DNA of 15,284 nt, taken from assembly GCA_021200395.1 (NCBI GenBank), contig JAJQGQ010000186.1, positions 1-15,284 on the forward strand, read 5' to 3'. Each line of letters begins with the position of its first letter. Position 1 is the first letter of the stretch. The notes under the pieces are model-generated. The model searched no databases and was not told the origin of the DNA. It worked only from the letters and a program-made list of their open reading frames with translations. Source of the stretch: Erysipelotrichaceae bacterium (GTDB lineage: Bacteria; Bacillota_I; Bacilli_A; Erysipelotrichales; Coprobacillaceae). Both the position numbers and the translations under genes were made by a program. Positions 12,601 through 15,284 of the stretch are shown here, piece after piece.

Positions 12601-13785
12601 ATGGATAAAAAAACAATCAAAGATATTGAAGTCACTGGAAAAACAGTCTTAGTTCGTGTTGACTTCAATGTACCAAGAAACAAAGAAACAGGAGAAATTA
12701 CAAATGACAACCGTATCGTTGCCGCTTTACCAACATTAAAATATTTATTAGAACAAAAACCAAAAGCAATTGTATTGTTCTCTCACTTAGGTAAAGTAAA
12801 AACTGAAGAAGACAAGGCTAAAAATGATTTATCAGTTGTTGCTCCAAGATTATCTGAATTATTAGGAGTAGATGTTAAGTTTGTTAATTGTACAAGAGGC
12901 CCTGAATTAGAAGAAGCTGTTAAAGAAGCTGATAATGGTCAAGTTATCTTAGTACAAAATACTCGTTATGAAAAAGGTGAAAGCAAGAATGATCCTGAAT
13001 TAGGTGCTTATTGGGCATCATTAGGTGATGTATTCGTAGAAGATGCATTTGGTTCTGTACATAGAGCTCATGCTTCAACTGCTGGTATTCCTGCTCATTT
13101 ACCATCTGCAGCTGGTTTCTTAGTAGAAAAAGAAATTGCTTATATTGGAAAAGCTGTTAGTGATCCTGAAAGACCAATGGTTGCTATTTTAGGTGGTGCT
13201 AAAGTTTCTGATAAGATTTTAGTTATTGAAAACTTATTAAAGATTGCTGATAAAGTTATCGTTGGTGGAGGTATGTCTTATACTTTCGCAGCTGCTCAAG
13301 GTCATACAGTTGGTACTTCTTTACTTGAAGAAGATCGTATTCCTGTAGCTAAAGAATTAATTGAAAAAGCTGGAGATAAGTTATTATTACCTGTAGATAC
13401 AGTTATCAACAATGCATTCTCTGAAGAAGGAGATATTAAAGTTGTTGAAGGAGATATTCCTGATGGATACATGGGATTAGATATTGGTCCTAAATCTGTT
13501 GAAAACATTAAGAATGCTTTAGAAGGTGCTAAGACAGTTATCTGGAATGGTCCAATGGGTGTATTTGAAATGGATACATTCGCTAAAGGTACAATCGAAG
13601 TATGTAAAGCTTTAGCTGCTTTAGATGATGCTAATACTATTATCGGTGGTGGAGATAGTGCTGCTGCTGTTATGCAATTAGGATTTGCTGATAAAGTTTC
13701 TCACATTTCTACTGGTGGAGGAGCTTCATTAGAATATATGGAAGGTAAGACATTACCTGGTATTGCTGCAATTGATGATAAATAA
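12601..13785 (+). CDS. pgk: Phosphoglycerate kinase
   Basis: A 394-residue cytosolic enzyme transferring phosphate from 1,3-bisphosphoglycerate to ADP. The N-domain substrate residues are in RVDFNVP (Asp21, Asn23), Arg38 and His62 (SHLGK). The nucleotide-binding C-domain has AILGGAKVSDK, GGGMSYTF, VWNGPMGVFE and IIGGGDSAAAV, then STGGGASLEYMEGK. The length and all motifs are normal. Lys at position 65 replaces the more common Arg, but other Firmicutes PGKs such as that of S. aureus also have SHLGKVK. The SD is GGAGG at 12587-12591. It is followed 17 bases later by tpiA. Codon use is that of a highly expressed gene. Confidence 0.99.
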   Translation: MDKKTIKDIEVTGKTVLVRVDFNVPRNKETGEITNDNRIVAALPTLKYLLEQKPKAIVLFSHLGKVKTEEDKAKNDLSVVAPRLSELLGVDVKFVNCTRGPELEEAVKEADNGQVILVQNTRYEKGESKNDPELGAYWASLGDVFVEDAFGSVHRAHASTAGIPAHLPSAAGFLVEKEIAYIGKAVSDPERPMVAILGGAKVSDKILVIENLLKIADKVIVGGGMSYTFAAAQGHTVGTSLLEEDRIPVAKELIEKAGDKLLLPVDTVINNAFSEEGDIKVVEGDIPDGYMGLDIGPKSVENIKNALEGAKTVIWNGPMGVFEMDTFAKGTIEVCKALAALDDANTIIGGGDSAAAVMQLGFADKVSHISTGGGASLEYMEGKTLPGIAAIDDK

Positions 13786-13802
13786 TTAGGGAGAATAGAA
13801 AA

Positions 13803-14546
13803 ATGAGAAAACCAATTATCGTAGGAAACTGGAAAATGAATAAAACAATTGCTGAAACAAAAGCTTTTATTGAAGCTGTTGATCCAGCAGTTACTGATAA
13901 AGCAGATTGGGGTATTGCTACTCCATACTTAGCTTTAGCTGCAGCTAAAGCTAATGCTAAAAACTTAATTATTGCTGCTGAAAACTGCCATTTCAAAGAT
14001 AGTGGTGCTTATACTGGTGAAGTAAGTGTTGCTATGTTAAAAGAAATTGGTGTTGAATGGGTTATTTTAGGTCACTCTGAAAGAAGACAATATTTTGGTG
14101 AAACTGATGAAACAGTTAATGCTAAAATGATCCAAGTATTGACTAATGATATGACTCCAATCGTTTGTGTTGGTGAAACATTAGAACAATATGAAGCAGG
14201 AATTACTAAAGATGTTGTAAAGACTCAAACTGTTGCTGCATTTAAAGATGTATGTCCAAAATGTGCTGAAAGAGTTGTTATTGCATATGAACCTGTATGG
14301 GCTATTGGTACTGGTAAAACAGCTACTAATGAAATCGCTCAAGATGTTATTGGTTATATTAGAAGCGTTGTTGCTGAATTATATGGACAAGAAGTTGCTG
14401 ATAAGGTAAGAATCCAATATGGTGGATCAGTTAAACCTGCTGGTTTAAAAGCTTTATTAGAACAACCTGACATCGATGGTGCATTGGTTGGTGGAGCTTC
14501 ATTAGTTGAAGATTCATACAAAGATATGATTGCTGCATTAGATTAA
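13803..14546 (+). CDS. tpiA: Triosephosphate isomerase
   Basis: A 247-residue TIM-barrel enzyme interconverting dihydroxyacetone phosphate and glyceraldehyde 3-phosphate. Active-site residues are Asn9 and Lys11 (VGNWKMN), His91 (LGHSERR) and catalytic Glu163 (AYEPVWAIGTGK, with the following mobile loop). Phosphate-binding motifs GGSVKP and GALVGGASL are near the C-terminus. AGGGAG in the 17-base gap after pgk is the SD, so the two genes form one operon ended by the terminator at 14558-14586. gapA and gpm, often in the same operon in other Firmicutes, are not here. Confidence 0.99.
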   Translation: MRKPIIVGNWKMNKTIAETKAFIEAVDPAVTDKADWGIATPYLALAAAKANAKNLIIAAENCHFKDSGAYTGEVSVAMLKEIGVEWVILGHSERRQYFGETDETVNAKMIQVLTNDMTPIVCVGETLEQYEAGITKDVVKTQTVAAFKDVCPKCAERVVIAYEPVWAIGTGKTATNEIAQDVIGYIRSVVAELYGQEVADKVRIQYGGSVKPAGLKALLEQPDIDGALVGGASLVEDSYKDMIAALD

Positions 14547-14557
14547 TTTGATTGTTT

Positions 14558-14586
14558 AAAACTCTTCCTTTACGGAAGAGTTTTTT
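14558..14586 (+). terminator. pgk-tpiA terminator
   Basis: A 10-11 bp stem (AAACTCTTCC / GGAAGAGTTT) around TTTAC, with T-run TTTTTT at 14581-14586. Confidence 0.93.
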
Positions 14587-14589
14587 GTA

Positions 14590-14598
14590 TGTTACAAT
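14590..14598 (+). promoter_or_regulatory. Possible extended -10 for the last gene
   Basis: TGT-TACAAT directly after the tpiA terminator. Any -35 would fall inside the terminator hairpin and is poor. The start would be near 14604, about 15 bases before the gene. Confidence 0.4.
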
Positions 14599-14618
14599 GA
14601 TTTTAGGGAGGGATTATG

Positions 14619-15284
14619 ATGGATGCGAAAAATCCTTTTGGATATTATTTTGAATTGAGACATCGCATAGAATATAACATATTATGGGATTCTTTGAAGT
14701 ATAAAACGGAATACGGCGCTGCTGAAAGAGGCTATCAATATAGTGCTGTGTATACAGCAGGGAATCTCGCACTATATTTAGATTGCGACGATGATTTAGC
14801 TGAAATCCTTACTATGTGTTTAGCATCATTCTTTCCATCTTATGGCGAAGCAGGACTAGAGTGTGTGATTGATTATATGAAAGAAAAAGGATTATATACA
14901 TCCACGTCTGATTTGGCTATTAACTATATTGAAGAACTATTGGAAAGAGAGGGCGTTGTTATAGCACCTGAATTTGATGCGTTGTTACATGAATTATTCA
15001 GTGACAATGTTGGAACTATGGAAATCCAAATTGCTAGATTATGTCATGATATGATTAAAAAGATTAAAATCATTGAAAATAACTCTGATAATAATCGTCA
15101 TGATTTACTTGATCAGATACCAGATGAAATACAAAAAGCTACAAAAAAGAATCATGCACTTACCAATAGTCCAACATTAGAAAAACTCTATTATAATCTT
15201 AATATTATCAATAAACCATCATTAACTGTTAAACAATATAATAGGTGCATTTCTATTTTAGATGAATTTAGTGATAATGGTAAC
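14619..15284 (+). CDS. Degenerate HD-domain (dGTPase-like) protein, 3' partial
   Basis: The gene starts at ATG 14619 (SD GGAGG at 14607-14611, spacing 7; an ATG at 14616 is closer to the SD) and stays open for 222 codons to the window edge. I do not recognise a family with certainty. The first 80 residues align by eye with dNTP triphosphohydrolases. RHRIEYNILWDSLKYKTE resembles their opening R.RI...FRRL.YKTQ, and DLAEILTMCLASFFPSYGEAG falls without gaps on DL.EA..L.HDLGHTPFGHAG. The metal-binding His-Asp pair is replaced by Leu68-Ala69 and the later His residues by Phe and Glu, so it should not be a hydrolase of the usual type. The rest (about 100-222) is charged and mainly helical. Its role is unknown. 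Confidence 0.6.
   Translation, partial: MDAKNPFGYYFELRHRIEYNILWDSLKYKTEYGAAERGYQYSAVYTAGNLALYLDCDDDLAEILTMCLASFFPSYGEAGLECVIDYMKEKGLYTSTSDLAINYIEELLEREGVVIAPEFDALLHELFSDNVGTMEIQIARLCHDMIKKIKIIENNSDNNRHDLLDQIPDEIQKATKKNHALTNSPTLEKLYYNLNIINKPSLTVKQYNRCISILDEFSDNGN

Noticed and set aside
12781..12801. Lys65 in place of the usual Arg in the substrate patch of phosphoglycerate kinase
   Set aside because: The same SHLGKVK sequence is known in other Firmicutes enzymes, so it is normal variation.
13709..13996. Reverse-strand open frame of 95 codons across the pgk-tpiA junction
   Set aside because: It is antisense to two highly expressed glycolytic genes, with no SD or promoter; its alanine-rich composition reflects the tpiA codons. 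Other reverse frames at 3795-4013, 4613-4867, 11440-11646 and 13302-13508 fail for the same reasons.
1..15284. CRISPR array, insertion sequence, tRNA or prophage remnants
   Set aside because: No spaced direct repeats, transposase-like proteins, tRNA cloverleaf elements or phage genes were visible on either strand.

Overview
The window is AT-rich Firmicutes DNA. TTA, AAA and GAA codons dominate, every gene has an AGGAGG-type Shine-Dalgarno (SD) site, and most promoters have an extended -10 (TGnTATAAT-like). The gene content (mannose-family PTS, CarD-like regulator, glycolytic genes, cre-like site) fits a gut Erysipelotrichia/Coprobacillaceae-type bacterium; this placement is an inference. The window holds no rRNA, tRNA, CRISPR array or insertion sequence that I can recognise. 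No gene-free stretch exceeds about 200 bases.

Layout. (1) 2-3101: a signalling and binding-protein cluster. A DesK/NarX-type sensor histidine kinase is interrupted between its membrane and catalytic parts. A NarL-type response regulator and a membrane-tethered extracellular sugar-binding protein follow, with 8-bp gene overlaps and a terminator at the end. (2) 3102-6152: a mannose-family PTS operon (EIIA, EIIB, EIIC, EIID and a small two-helix membrane protein). A cre-like site lies inside its promoter, and it ends in a terminator. (3) 6176-6836: a solitary class III Fic AMP-transferase with its own inhibitory C-terminal motif. (4) 6921-8372: monocistronic enolase with a strong promoter and terminator. 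(5) 8371-9348: a single-domain rhodanese on the minus strand, divergent from a CarD-like regulator. (6) 9417-12521: a three-gene unit encoding an unusual EIIB-ROK fusion and two tandem Cof-type HAD phosphatases. (7) 12549-14586: pgk-tpiA with a strong promoter and terminator. (8) 14619 to the window end: an incomplete gene whose protein looks like a dNTP triphosphohydrolase (HD fold) that has lost the HD metal ligands.

The common theme is sugar uptake and its control: a binding protein with a two-component system, a PTS under likely CcpA control, lower-glycolysis enzymes, and a putative sugar-phosphate sensing and dephosphorylation unit. The most unusual items are the EIIB-ROK fusion with twin HAD phosphatases, the degenerate HD protein at the right edge, and the split kinase beside a tethered binding protein.
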